Source of the DNA: Glandiceps talaboti
Lineage: Eukaryota; Hemichordata; Enteropneusta; Spengelidae
DNA: 64,000 nucleotides
NCBI RefSeq assembly: GCF_964340395.1
Contig: NC_135551.1
Span: 434,001-498,000 of the forward strand
Direction of reading: 5' to 3'
The notes below the pieces were generated by a model. The model saw only the letters and a program-made list of their open reading frames with translations. It had not been told where the DNA came from and searched no databases. Of the stretch, positions 47,207 through 58,341 are shown piece after piece (position 1 is the stretch's first letter; every line of letters starts with the position of its first letter). Both the position numbers and the translations under genes were made by a program.

Positions 47207-47408
47207 AAAGATGGCGTTCATGGGGGGATTTCCCAGTGTGCATTGCTAGGTGTGATTTATTATTCAGGTCAAAGGTTAAAGGTTACTTTGAAGGGCTACG
47301 TTCACCCGAAGGTCAAGGGAATACAGCTATTTCAACTCGCTCCACTCACTCCGGATTAGGAGAATAACCAAAATTATCCTGCACGGTAAGCTGGTATAAT
47401 TTCTATTT
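47207..47408 (+). repeat. DIRS right terminal inverted repeat
   Basis: Inverted counterpart of the left repeat from AAAGATGGCGTTCATGG to GAATACAGCTATT; beyond that it diverges, with AACTCGCTCCACTCACTCC, and extends about 45 bp farther than the left one, ending TATAATTTCTATTT. Confidence 0.9.
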
Positions 47409-48199
47409 GTTAATGTTTCAATCAGGGAGGAGAATCGGCTAAGGAACAATGATGTTGTCAACTTGTTCTTCTTTGATGGGGGTGGGCGGTATAGTGTGAT
47501 CAGGCGTACTGTGGTAGACTTTGAGCTAATTGTAAGATCAGTATGTTCAAATGAGTTATACTGAGTTGACGATTTATTAACTGTGACACTGAATCCCTTT
47601 CGTAATAGGACACCAACTCCACCACCTTTACTTTTGCAAGGTACGTGATATAAATTATGATCAGGTAAGGTACTTCTGAGTTCAGAGATGGCGTGATTAT
47701 CACCAGAGTTACCAGTTAGCCAGGTTTTAGTTATAGAAATAACATCAAGTTGTTTTTCAGTTACAAAGTCACATAGTGATGTTATCTTTGACTTCATGGC
47801 TTGTGCATTGAATAATGCAAATGAGATGGTCCTGGGGTGATGATTTGTCCCTTTCAGCAGTGGAATGTTCATCAGGTTGCTTTTGTTTTGGTGTATGTTG
47901 TTATTCTGTTCCATCTGTGCATTTGTAATCACTTTGGTCTGATGAGTGATCATTACAGGAAGAAGTTGTTTCTTTTTTGTTCCACTGGCACATCCTCTTT
48001 TGGTTGGCCACGTCCTGCATATATTAAGTGTCTTCAGCTGATTCCAGGTGTTGCAGTTAACTCTAGACAATGCACGATTGTTGAGTACTCCATTCTTGAT
48101 ACTAATTAAGGCAGCTCTTGTGTATATTAATGAAGCCATACTTACCAGGTGTAAGGTCAGCAGAAGACTTTCCAGGGCAGCAACAACAAAACCCAGCAA
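47409..48199 (-). pseudogene. LINE-A: leader and endonuclease N-half
   Basis: Minus strand: after a variable leader (LLLTLHLVSMASLIYTRAA) the APE-type endonuclease starts ISFALFNAQAMKSKITSL, then CDFVTEKQLDVISITKTWL (catalytic E position replaced: ITKTWL where ITETWL is usual), CKSKGGGVGVLLRKGFS and VRLITLYRPPPSKKN. It breaks after SSLIETLTN at the DIRS right end. The missing catalytic Glu suggests either drift or inactivation before the DIRS insertion. Confidence 0.88.
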
Positions 48200-48559
48200 G
48201 TAAATCTGCAGAAAACTACCAACTAAACTTTAAAAAAACTTCTTCTGATAGGTCCAAAGGTATCACAGGATATTCATAAAACTAATAAGAACAGTGATTT
48301 CACGGAAAGTTCTCAAAAACGGGTAAAATTTTAAGCTAGATCAGGAGAGCAGGTTGAGTGCAGCCTCACAGCGCAACTCATTAGCATTCCTTTAATTAGT
48401 ACGGGAAAATTGTCAGGATTTTGTTGAGTGGCACGCCCTCACTGTACACTAATTATATAGAGGTCAATGTATAGGTCACCATTGTTGATACATTCTCACA
48501 AAAATTTCTTCGTAGGCTAGGCTTGGTCTATTTTCCATATTTTGACCAATACATTTTGG

Positions 48560-48995
48560 TATAAATTATAATAATAATATAATTAATAATGTTTTATTAA
48601 TCAATGAGTACTTTGGCCACTGGCTCACTGTATGGTCTCGAAAAAAGAGAAATCATGATAACGTCTAAGGTCAAAGGTACAGCTAATATATAATACAAAA
48701 CATAATATAGGAGATTCAATACAAAAGTTAACAATTGAAAACATTTTTTGTGCTTATTCAACGTCTTGTAAAAATAGTGTTCTTTTTTCAAAAGCATAAA
48801 ATAAATATCTTCCACAGTTTCTTATAACAGTGGGATTTTGATTGTTCATAAACCTCAAAAATTTATTATCAGATAATGGCTTGTCTATATAGATATCTTC
48901 ATAAAGAGGACAAACAAATATAAAGTGTTTCTCATCTTCAATGGTATCCAGGCACACTGGACATAACCTGTCTTTGTGTTGGCATATTTTCGATT
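48560..48995 (-). pseudogene. LINE-D: 3' end with zinc-knuckle tail
   Basis: Minus strand: SKICQHKDRLCPVCLD then TIEDEKHFIFVCPLYEDI, a C-x2-C-x(7-9)-H-x4-C pattern like the C-terminal cysteine-histidine motif of several non-LTR clades. It ends after RYLFYAFEKRTLFLQDVE and an AATAATAATA-rich 3' region near 48565. It is separated from the rest of LINE-D by 3.7 kb of inserted repeats. Confidence 0.75.
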
Positions 48996-49645
48996 GGCTA
49001 CAAAAAAGAAAAAAGTAGTTTCTCGTCAGGAAATGTCGTCTAAAGTGGTGCGACGTTATCACCATTTTCTAAAACACAACTGGCTCAAGTCAAACAAAAT
49101 TTATTGCATGTGTTCTGTAGGGTAGTGACAAGAACTGATTAGGTTTCGGTAAACATCTCAAGAATATTAACGAGAAATTTACATAATTAATGGTTTTCAG
49201 TAATTGGCTATATCTCAAGAATACACACTTCGAATTCAATATAATTTGATACATGCATTTGCAATACCAAAGCGCACTTGTCCTGAAAATATTATTGAAA
49301 TATTATTGATGTACCTTTTAGTTTTAATAAATTATGTAGGCCACTAAAAAGGAAAAAATAGTTTCTTGCCAGGAAACGTTGTCTAAAGTGGTACGACGAT
49401 GTGCTTATTTATTTTTTTACATTCTTAACAAATGTCACAGTACATGTTGTGGTTGGCCAGGAGATCACTAACAGCAATGAGCAAATAGCAATCAATGAGA
49501 AAAAATAACTTATTACATATGTTCTGTTGTATTCCAACAACTGTCTGTAGGAACGACAATCTCAAAACTTTGCCCTTACGGAAGACATTCAGTTTATCTG
49601 GTCAATCATAAGACTGTGAGCAGAAACTTTAAACTTTAACAAGCG
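48996..49645. repeat. Dispersed repeat, family D copies in tandem
   Basis: Two blocks share AGTTTCT(C/T)G(T/C)CAGGAAA and TCTAAAGTGGT(G/A)CGACG (49018-49060 and 49360-49400). The second block continues with TTGGCCAGGAGATCACTAAC and ends TTGCCCTTACGGAAGACATT, matching 54800-54960. Confidence 0.7.
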
Positions 49646-49649
49646 ACCT

Positions 49650-50216
49650 ATCGGTCAGAATAGCTCCGCTGGTTTTTTTTTAATTTCATTTTTTACTTTG
49701 GTGACATGTAGAAGTGGTTCAGATCTTCAGCTCTTCACTATGCAGTTTTGTTTTAGGGATGCAATAAAGTGGTTAGTGGTTTCATATGATGTCTCACTAT
49801 AAAACACATTTTACACAGAAGTTGGTAATGTATTGTACTTTTATACCATAGTCACCATTTTATAACAAAAATCTACTGTTATGAAAAATTGCACAAAATC
49901 TCAGGAAAAAAATGACTGGGAAATGCACACAAGAAAAAGAAAAAAAAGAGGATTTTGAGGTTGGCTATAAATAATTCCAGTGTCTTACAGCTTTAACCCT
50001 GGAAAATGTTAATGATGAATGAAATAAACTAGGGATCTAAAATAATTTTGAGGCAATTTGAATTTCAATTTTCTAACAAATTTACCAAGTCAACAACATT
50101 CAACTTGTACTAGTTGTAGTAGATATCTATATAGGGAAGAAATGTATTAATCGCCATCTTAGTTTCCCTACGGCGACAATCCCCAAGTACCCGAAAGAGA
50201 GTCATTCTCAGCCAAC
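49650..50216. other. Family E head and unassigned AT-rich DNA
   Basis: TAGCTCCGCTGG at 49656 is half of the family E palindrome found at 19720; the inverted half (CAGCGGAGCTAATA) is at 52596-52609. The two may be the ends of one 2.95-kb insertion. No coding content. Confidence 0.4.
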
Positions 50217-51796
50217 AGGGTTCGACACTGGAGTAAAAAAGTCACTATCCCACAGGACTAGTAAAATTGATAACGTAGTAGTCCTGCAAAAAAATTGGTG
50301 GTCCTATCTTTAAGTGCTTTCGCTTGTTCACTTAGGCTCTTCATCTCTCTTAGTTTTTGCTCTACTTCCAATTCACTTTTCCAAACCCCATATTTATTTC
50401 AAACCCTGTGTTGTAATTGAACTGTCTATTTCTTTGTAGTTGTTTGTGCATCATCAACTCCTTACTGTAATTTTATTCTCTTTTTTATGTTTTGGAGCTT
50501 CTTCTCTTTTTTTGTTGCTTTCTGTGAGTAGTTTGTCTTAATTGGGGGGGGGGGGAGTAATAAGATGTTACGTGGTCTTATTTCGAGCTTAAATACTACA
50601 TAACATTTCTGGTACACATTGATCTAACTATTGCATTTTTAAAAGACAAAAAATTACCTTCCCATAGAGCAAGTCTTTATAGTGTTGTCCTTAGTGCATA
50701 TTAGAATGTATTTACAACATAAAAATAAATAAATTTGAAGGTTACCAGCAGTTACAGCAAAATTTTGTTACTAATTACATGTACAAGTCACTTCGTCTAT
50801 TTTTGCGTCTATGTACTTCCGGGTTGACATAAACGTTAAACGTGATACAGTCGGCCCTATAATTACTAAGAAATGACAAAACCGTTCGCAAAATAAAGTT
50901 CAGGATTTTAATTTTTCAAACTGAATATCAATATCCACTACACATTCAATAACTGGTTTCACGTATTTAGAAATGTGCCCCAAAACATGAACACGGAACA
51001 CGGAATCGTGTCAGTGTTACTAACTAAGTTAGCAGTTTCATTGCAGGCTGTAAGTTGTACCGGTAAAAAAAAATGATCATCACATCATGTAGGAAGTACA
51101 AAAACATAGAACACGTTGTTTTCTTGCTGAATAAACTCACTGAAATAACAACACGGTCAAATTGCGTCTTCGATTTTGACAGCCACCATTGTTATGATTG
51201 AGCTTCACTTAGTTCCGTTGAACGTGGCCGGGCCTGGGCGAACGCTGACATCCAATTTGTACAGCGTTTTTACAAAGGGAGCTCGTCAATAACCTATACA
51301 CATATCATCGTACAACTAATTTTATTGGCTATAATATTAGCTACATTTGAAAGGTCTCACTTGATTGGCTCACCCTTCGCTATTCCCGTTTTCAAGAGAC
51401 ACCCCGCCAGAATAAAGTGCCACGTAGTACAGCAATGGCGCGAGATCGCCTATTGGGCGACTTTCCCACCGGGTGTGCTTTTCGAAAACTACACAACACA
51501 TGCTTTTATGACACGGAATCATAGAAAATCTACCCCGTTTCCAAACTAATCATAATTTTATCGCGAATAGACAACCGAAGTTGGTCAAAATAGCAAATTA
51601 AAAATCAAATGAATTTTACTATGACCGTGAATTCATCATATTCCGGTGGTTTGAATTCTGAGCTCCCTGATATACCTATCGAAAAGTCACTATCCCGTTG
51701 GACTACCTGCAATGGGCATTTTAGTAACCTTTACTGGTCCTTACAGAAAGTTACTAGACTCACAGGATAGCGGACCAGCGTGTATGTCGAACCCTT
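50217..51796. mobile_element. Possible hAT-like non-autonomous element
   Basis: The left end CAGGGTTCGACACTGG and the right end (reverse complement AAGGGTTCGACATACACGCT) look like hAT termini, and both are followed inward by CTATCC...AG(T/G)ACTAGTAA-type matches. No perfect 8-bp target duplication could be recognised (TCAGCCAA against TTGCCATAC), and no transposase frame is present, so this is tentative. Confidence 0.4.
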
Positions 51797-52660
51797 GCCA
51801 TACATTACAGCATAGACCCTCCTGGTTACAGTGGTAACACGTGATCTTTTTTTTAATTTCTTTTCATCACAACAACAAAATCTGTGTGATCAAAAGTGTT
51901 GTAAACTAAACCAGAAAGAATTATCGGGCTGGCTAAACTTCCCGATGAACTGGAGTAAGGTCCAAGTCCAAGTAAGCCCCGATAGTACGTGTGAAAATCG
52001 TCTCAAACTAGCGATACAACTTTCAAAATATAACTTGACATGTCTTCATTTGTTAGAGTTATACAATTCAAGACAAGTTTTCACTCGAAAAGAACAATTC
52101 TATGAATAATGACACTGAACGCAGCGATTTCTCAGACGATGTTACCACTGCACTGTAATGTATGGCTCAGCATGAGGTGCATATACTGGAATGAACCATT
52201 CTGTAGGAGGGGTGGAGAATTGGATTTGAAGTTTACAACCCTTTTTCAAACAAATATTTGTCATTTGGGCGCACAATGCGTAGAATTAAGACTATAGCAC
52301 ATATTACATTGCTTGTTTGACGTCAATAGTGTCTTTTGAAAAGTTGCACTTTACCTAAAGTCTCACGGACTGATTTCCAATATGGCGTCCGTCATAATGC
52401 TCATTAACATATTCATTTTTTTTTCAAATTTCCAAAAAAAAACATAAAAAATAGAAGAGAAGAGGTGCTGACTTGAAATTAACAAATCTAAGTAAGCTAC
52501 CCTAAAATATAAAAGTTTGACGGACACCTATGATTCACCTATACACTCTATACTCTATACAACCTATACCTAAAGCTACACTTTCAGCTTTCGCTGACAG
52601 CGGAGCTAATAAAGTTAAACAAAAGATAGGTTTCATCTGAATCGTAAGGTAGGACTCTAG
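51797..52660. other. Unassigned stretch with an inverted family F copy
   Basis: Holds an inverted family F segment at about 52295-52400 (ATTACATTGCTTGTTTGACG, GTGTCTTTTGAAAAGT, TTTCCAATATGGCGTCC) and a family E half-palindrome near 52600. Other short open frames (51831-52109) have no recognisable domain. Confidence 0.5.
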
Positions 52661-53426
52661 GGTTAAATCTGTTTTAAATACTTATAGCTACGCAACCTAT
52701 CAAATGAACCAACAATATCACACAAGTTCTGAAAATCAATATCCAGACAGCATTGACGGAAATTGATTTCAAACAAGTTTTCATCTCCAACCCCTTGATT
52801 GTACCATATTTCAGCAAAACCGTACATAAATAGAATTGATTTAAGTTTTTTCACCCAACATTCTTTGTTGGCATTTGCTAATGTACACTGTAAATGATAG
52901 CAATGTATGACATAATGGCTTTGACTCATGTTTAGAATTCTGAGCGAATATTTAACTATTTTAACCAACTGTAATGCTCTTAAAGTTGATGGCCTAACTC
53001 TCCATGTACTGCTACATGGATATATGATTTCTGTGATGAAAGTAAAAATTTACAAAACTTAATATGAACATTTTCAATGGCTTGCCCTTCATGATAACCC
53101 CATATCTCACTTCCGTGGTGCAAAATCGGCAGAATCTTGGTGTCAAAAATTTTAAAACACAGTGGAATTGGCCCAATTTCCGAGGTTGATCATTAGAGCA
53201 TGCATTGCTGTAGATGCTTGGTCAGCCAATTGTTCTTGAGCCTGTGTCCAGATGCCATGGGAAGACAGTTTCAAGCCTAAATACACATAGTATGAAATAG
53301 TTTCAATTGTTTGTTTTCCATAAAACCATTTTTCATAATTCTTTAATACCCACCATTTCTAAACACTATAACCTTGGTTTTACTAAGATTTACTTCCAAT
53401 TTGTACTTATCACAGTACTTTTTTCC
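52661..53426 (-). pseudogene. LINE-D: RT thumb and connection
   Basis: Minus strand: KKYCDKYKLEVNLSKTKVI then VFRNGG, the segment after the YADD box in many LINEs ('LEVN..KTK..VFR.GG'), continuing after stops with MSQSHYVIHCYHLQCTL, ECWVKKLKSILFMYGFAEIW and FDRLRSYKYLKQ. Several stops and shifts between 52990 and 53320. It continues the RT palm at 54961-55512 once the inserted family D element is removed. Confidence 0.8.
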
Positions 53427-54960
53427 TTCCGTAAGGAAAGATATTAGGGCATAAATGTCTGTGTGTGTGTGTGTGTGTGTGTGTGACTGTCATCATTTTG
53501 GAAAAAACGGCTGCATCAATTCGAACAAAATTTCATACACATGTTTTGTAGGGTAATGGCAAAAACTAATTAGATTTTGGTAAACATCCCACAAATATTA
53601 ATGAGCAATTTACGTAATTAATAGTTTTCGGTATTGTACATCACACATGTCGCATACATGTATGCCAAGGAAATTAAAGGCTGCCCTCAGCGGTCGTTAG
53701 CTGGTTAGTTGTACATGCATTGTCAGGTTACCAGCACATCCCACGGCCTTCGTGCCAACCTTGTCAGTGATATTCAAAGCATTCGGTAAGTAATCGTACA
53801 GCTTTGCATGTTTTGATGATGACTTTTGTTTCAACGAAAATGTTAGATGGAGACTATTGCGTTAGAACGCAAAAAATCACTGGCCATTGTTAACTGAACA
53901 AAGTCCATCGAGTAAAAATAACACTTCAGCATCCCACCATGTGAGGTACGCCATTTTGATCTCTCAAATCAAATACGTTTGCAATGGACTACTTTTAATT
54001 CATTACAGTAGGAAGTGTTGCCGTACGGCTGTAGTATAAGTTTAGTCTACACTGTGCTGTGTGTGACATTCCGAAGTCCACACTGAGCATGTCATCCAGA
54101 TCAAAAATTTAATAAGCAAATCTTCAATTACCCCAATATGCTAATAGTTGGTAGAGGTAGCATAAGTTGGGTCTGATTACCAGAACCAGATGTGTCCCAA
54201 AAAATGTGTACTATACGGACAGGTACCAATGCTAGAAATGTTGTACACCACAAGCTATGCCATCTCACACTCTTAAGTATTGGAAATTACTAATATGTAG
54301 ATAACATAACATAAGTGTTTGTGTCCACTTTTTTACAGCCACCAAGCCACTGCCGTTACATGACCTAAATCGGAAAAACCAACAGCTTACTTAAATTTTA
54401 TTTAAACTGAATGCCTCCCATAAGGGAAATGTTGTCTAAAGTGGTGCGACGATGCAATTATTTTTTTACATTCTCAACAAATGTTAATCGATCTACTTAT
54501 CATTGCAGTTACTGTTCTTTTTATTTAGTACTGTACAGCAAGTGTGTATGTGGGGCATATGTCATAGGCTAGTTCATGATTAGTTTTGCAGTTGTCTTCA
54601 CTGGTGACAATTAATGTAGGGAGAATTACTTTTGTGTTTTCCCTTTCATCTGCAGACTGAATTGGTTTACGGAAGAAAAAAATAATGCGGGAAGGGGGTA
54701 CTTTAAGTGATGGGTGCTGACCAGAAAAAATTTTGTTTTTGGCCATTAAAACTCTTTCTACAGTGAGTGCTATGCTACAACGTTCTATAAAGCTTCACAT
54801 TACATTTTGTCGTTGGCCAGGAGATCACTAACAGCAATGGGCAAATAGCAATCAATGAGAAAAAATAACTTATTGCATATGTTCTGTTGTATTCCAACAA
54901 TTGTCTGTAGGAACGACAATCTCAAAACTTTTGCCCTTACAGAAGGCATTCAGTTTAAAT
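53427..54960. mobile_element. Family D element inserted in LINE-D
   Basis: Left end CCTTCCGTAAGGAAAG (hairpin) followed by a TGTCTGTGTG tract; right end, inverted, CCAGATTTAAACTGAATGCC plus TTCTGTAAGGG. Its removal joins LSKLNQ to KKYCDKYKLEV in LINE-D. Interior pieces recur at 48996-49645 and, inverted, at 56660-57040. A sub-segment at 54525-54760 is homologous to 56440-56650. No recognisable transposase. Confidence 0.65.
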
Positions 54961-56210
54961 CTGGTTAAGTTTAGAGAGCAGTCTTTGTATTCCAATTGCA
55001 TTATATGACATGAAAACTAGGTCGTCGGCAAAAAGAAGATAAAACAGTTGGAGCAAACCAATTGAACACCCAACATCATTACCACGGATATGATCAGAGC
55101 TAAGCTCTTCATGCAAATCATTAATAAAAAAGGAGAAGAGAAAAGGGGACAGAATACAACCTTGCCTAACCCCTACTGGGCAGTTGAAAAATTCTGTTAG
55201 TCCTGAGGGTGTTAAAACACAGGCTTTTACCTTGCTGTACATACTCATAGAGTACAATATTCGATACATATTTCCCTTGACACCCGCATTATCTAGTTTG
55301 AAAAACATATCTACCCGATCGACCCTATCAAATGCCTTTTTGAAGTCAAAAAATGCACAGTAGAATCTACCCCGTTTGGTAGTCAGGTACTTCTGAATGA
55401 GAGTGTGTATAATGAAAATATTGTCTACAGTAGTGTACCCCGCTCTGAAACCAGCTTGTTCTTCTCTTCTGTATTCAAATATCTCATCCCATTTACAAAG
55501 CCTATTATACAATATTCTTGTAAATATTTTACTTATAATCGATAGTAACGATATTCCATGATAATTACTTGCTGTCTGTCATGATCCTTTTTTGTGAATC
55601 AGGAAAATAATGCCCTCTGACCAGGCCGTAGGAAAATTCCCCAAACTGAGTGTTGAATAAATGACAGAGTATGCCACTTAAATTTTGACAACAATGGTTA
55701 TAAAATTCTGGAGGGATACCATCAGGACCAGGTGATTTTCCTTTTTTCAAATTTTTAATACTTATTTCCACTTCCTCCTCTGTGATAGGATAATTCAATA
55801 TGTCATCAGAATCCAGATCATTGTGGGCAGAAGAAAAATCTCCACTCTCAAAACTTGCCACGGTATATTCAAAAAGTTTCCAATGATCAGAATAATCGTA
55901 TTAGTACCTGGATTAAATAAAGATTTGAAAAACTCAAACCATTCAAGTGAACTAATGGAGGACGGGATAGAAACCCTGGTTTGTCTGATAAAACCCCAAA
56001 AAATTCTACTATCCTTGTCTTGTGCTGCTTTATTGAACTCTGAAATTTTATTGTCACAACATGGTTGTTTTTTCTTCTTGATCAATGTTTTGTACTCGCT
56101 TCTCAAAGTCTTGTATAAATTATAGATTATTACACTTGATAAGAGTGAGAGTGTATTTATTTCCTGAGATACCAAGCTAGATAAACGATTACAAGCCTTG
56201 CAACAAACAG
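54961..56210 (-). pseudogene. LINE-D: pre-RT and reverse transcriptase palm
   Basis: Minus strand: ISEFNKAAQDKDSRIFWGF, then YPITEEEVEISIKNLKKG and KSPGPDGIPPEFY (RT motif 0), then EQAGFRAGYTTVDNIFIIH, motif A FYCAFFDFKKAFDRVDR, motif B GVRQGCILSPFLFSFFI and motif C LLFADDLVFMS. At least two frameshifts (near 55800 and 55550). 'GFR.GY.T.DNIF.LH.L...Y' with 'KKAFD' and 'FADD' marks a non-LTR clade clearly different from LINE-A; I do not name the clade. No endonuclease domain is visible upstream, so the copy is 5'-truncated. Confidence 0.88.
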
Positions 56211-56229
56211 TGGTAGTTTGTTATCGAGA

Positions 56230-57045
56230 GAAATCGGAAAACTACACGGTAAAAAGGAGACGATTTGAGGTCAATATAATACTTCCTAAACTTCTAATCG
56301 AAAATCTAAAAAGACACGATTTCTCTTTATTCATCTGCACATTAGTGTGTGAAATTTGAAAATGATATGTCCATATTTGACGAAATTGAAACAATGATAA
56401 ATATTTCACCTGTTTGTGAACTCCTTGCCCATTGTAAACCTATTTTAAGGCCAAGAAAAAAAAAAGAATTGTTTTCTGGTGAGTTTGCATCACTTAAATA
56501 CCCCACCTCAATCTTCTTTTTTCTCATGTTTGTCCAGCCAATGCAGACTGCAGATCCAAGGGAAACACAAAATAACTCTCCCTACATTTGTACATCAATT
56601 GCTACTTCAGGGAAGACAACTGCAGAACTAATACATGAACAATTAACAAACAAATTTGCGTCATCACACCATTTTAGGCAACGTTTCCTGACCAGAAACA
56701 ACAACTTTCGTTTGTGTGGCCATGGCGTCCAATTACCGAAATATGCCAATAACTTATTAAAACTAAAAGCTATATCGATAATATTTTCAGGACGTACCAA
56801 GTTATATTGAATTTGACGTGTGCGCTCTTAAGATGTAGCCTAATTACTGAAAACCATTAATTATGTAAATTGCTCATTAATATTCATGGGTGTTTATCAA
56901 AACCTAATCAGTTCTTGCCATTACCCTACAGAACACATATACAAAATTTCGTTTGAATTGAGCCAGTCGGTTTTTAGAAAAGGGTGATACAGACACACAC
57001 ACAGACTTTTCATCCCTAAATAATAACCTTCCTTACGTAGTTATC
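56230..57045 (-). repeat. Family D copy, inverted
   Basis: Ends in the hairpin remnant CCTTCCTTACG near 57030 preceded by ACAGACACACACACAG; the interior has TAATTATGTAAATTGCTCAT and TTTGCGTCATCACACCATTT. The segment 56440-56650 (TTGTTTTCTGGTGAGTTTGC, GCAGACTGCAGATCCAAGG) matches 54525-54760 in opposite orientation. Confidence 0.65.
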
Positions 57046-58290
57046 CCATGCCTAACAGTAAAATAAAAACACAGTGAGTTATATATGCCAACAGTAAAAT
57101 AAGAATACTGTGTTATCCGTGCCTAACAGGAAGATGAAAATACTTTGAATTATCCATGCCTAACAGTAAAATGAAAACAAGTGAGTTGTACATGCCTAAC
57201 AGTAAAATGAAAATACTGTGAATTATCCATGCCTAACAGTAAAATGAAAACAGTGATTTATACATGCCAACAGTAAAATAAAAATACTGTGAATTATCCA
57301 TGCCAAAAGTAAAATAAAAATACTGTGAATTATCCATGCCTAACAGTAAAATGAAAACACGGTGAGTTATACATGCCAAAAGTAAAATAAAAATACTGTG
57401 AATTATCCATGCCTAACAGTAAAATAAAAACACAGTGAGTTATACATGCCTAACAGTAAAATCAAAATACAGTAAATTATCCATGCCTAACAGTAAAATC
57501 AAAACACAGTGAGTTATACATGCCTAACAGTAAAATCAAAACACAGTGAGTTATACATGCCTAACAGTAAAATCAAAACACAGTGAGTTATACATGCCTA
57601 ACAGTAAAATCAAAACACAGTGAGTTATACATGCCAACAGTAAAATAAAAATACTGTGAATTATCCATGCCTAACAGTAAAATCAAAACACAGTGAGTTA
57701 TACATGTCTAACAGTAAAATAAAAACACAGTGAGTTATACATGCCTAACAGTAAAATCAAAACACAGTGAGTTATACATGCCAACAGTAAAATGAAAATA
57801 CAGTGAATTATCCATGCCTAACAGTAAAATCAAAACACAGTGAGTTATACATGTCTAACAGTAAAATAAAAACACAGTGAGTTATACATGCCTAACAGTA
57901 AAATCAAAACACAGTGAGTTATACCTGCCTAACAGTAAAATCAAAACACAGTGAGTTATACATGCCAACAGTAAAATAAAAATACTGTGAATTATCCATG
58001 CCAAAAGTAAAATAAATATACTGTGAATTATCCATGCCAACAGTAAAATGAAAATACACTGAGTTATACATGCCAACAGTAAAATAAAAATACTGTGAAT
58101 TATCCATGCCAACAGCAAAATGAAAACACAGTGAGTTATACATGCCAACAGTAAAATAAAAATACTGTGAATTATCCATGCCTAACAGTAAAATCAAAAC
58201 ACAGTGAGTTATACATGCCTAACAGTAAAATAAAAACACAGTGAGTTATACATGCCTAACAGTAAAATGAAAATACAGTGAATAAACCAT
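57045..58290. repeat. 37-bp minisatellite, over 30 copies
   Basis: The unit is CATGCCTAACAGTAAAATCA then AAACACAGTGAGTTATA, with variants lacking TA (CATGCCAACAG) and with TACTGTGAATTATC ends. Variant types alternate in a higher-order pattern. The minus strand gives artificial hydrophobic frames. Confidence 0.96.
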
Positions 58291-58341
58291 GCAATTTATA
58301 ATATATGATACTTACTTCTAGCCACCATGAACACTTAGACA

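Larger units (their letters stand above)
42374..47408 (+). mobile_element. DIRS retrotransposon, 5.03 kb, nested in LINE-A
   Basis: Contains gag, RT, RNase H and tyrosine recombinase coding regions in that order. The left inverted repeat (42374-42534) and right inverted repeat (47207-47408) match over AATAGCTGTATTCCCTTGAC and a further 110 bp. An internal complementary region (47032-47158) joins the complement of the left end (ending GGGAGAATAA) to that of the right end (starting ATAGAAATTATACC), the hallmark of DIRS. The junctions fit insertion into a TT dinucleotide with no target-site duplication: one TT at each end and the LINE frame intact when the element is taken out. Confidence 0.95.

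Noticed and set aside
50217-51796. Firm assignment as a hAT transposon
   Set aside because: End sequences look right, but no 8-bp target duplication can be aligned, so it is listed only as a possibility.
52655-54965. Two LINE-D breaks at the same CAGATTTAA sequence, suggesting target-specific insertion
   Set aside because: CCAGATTTAAACTGAATGCC is the end of family D itself (also seen at 39240), so the match at 54950-54962 is element sequence, and the one at 52660 is short enough to be chance.
57882-58197. Hydrophobic repeat proteins on the minus strand
   Set aside because: Artefacts of the 37-bp minisatellite; unit length changes break the frame repeatedly.
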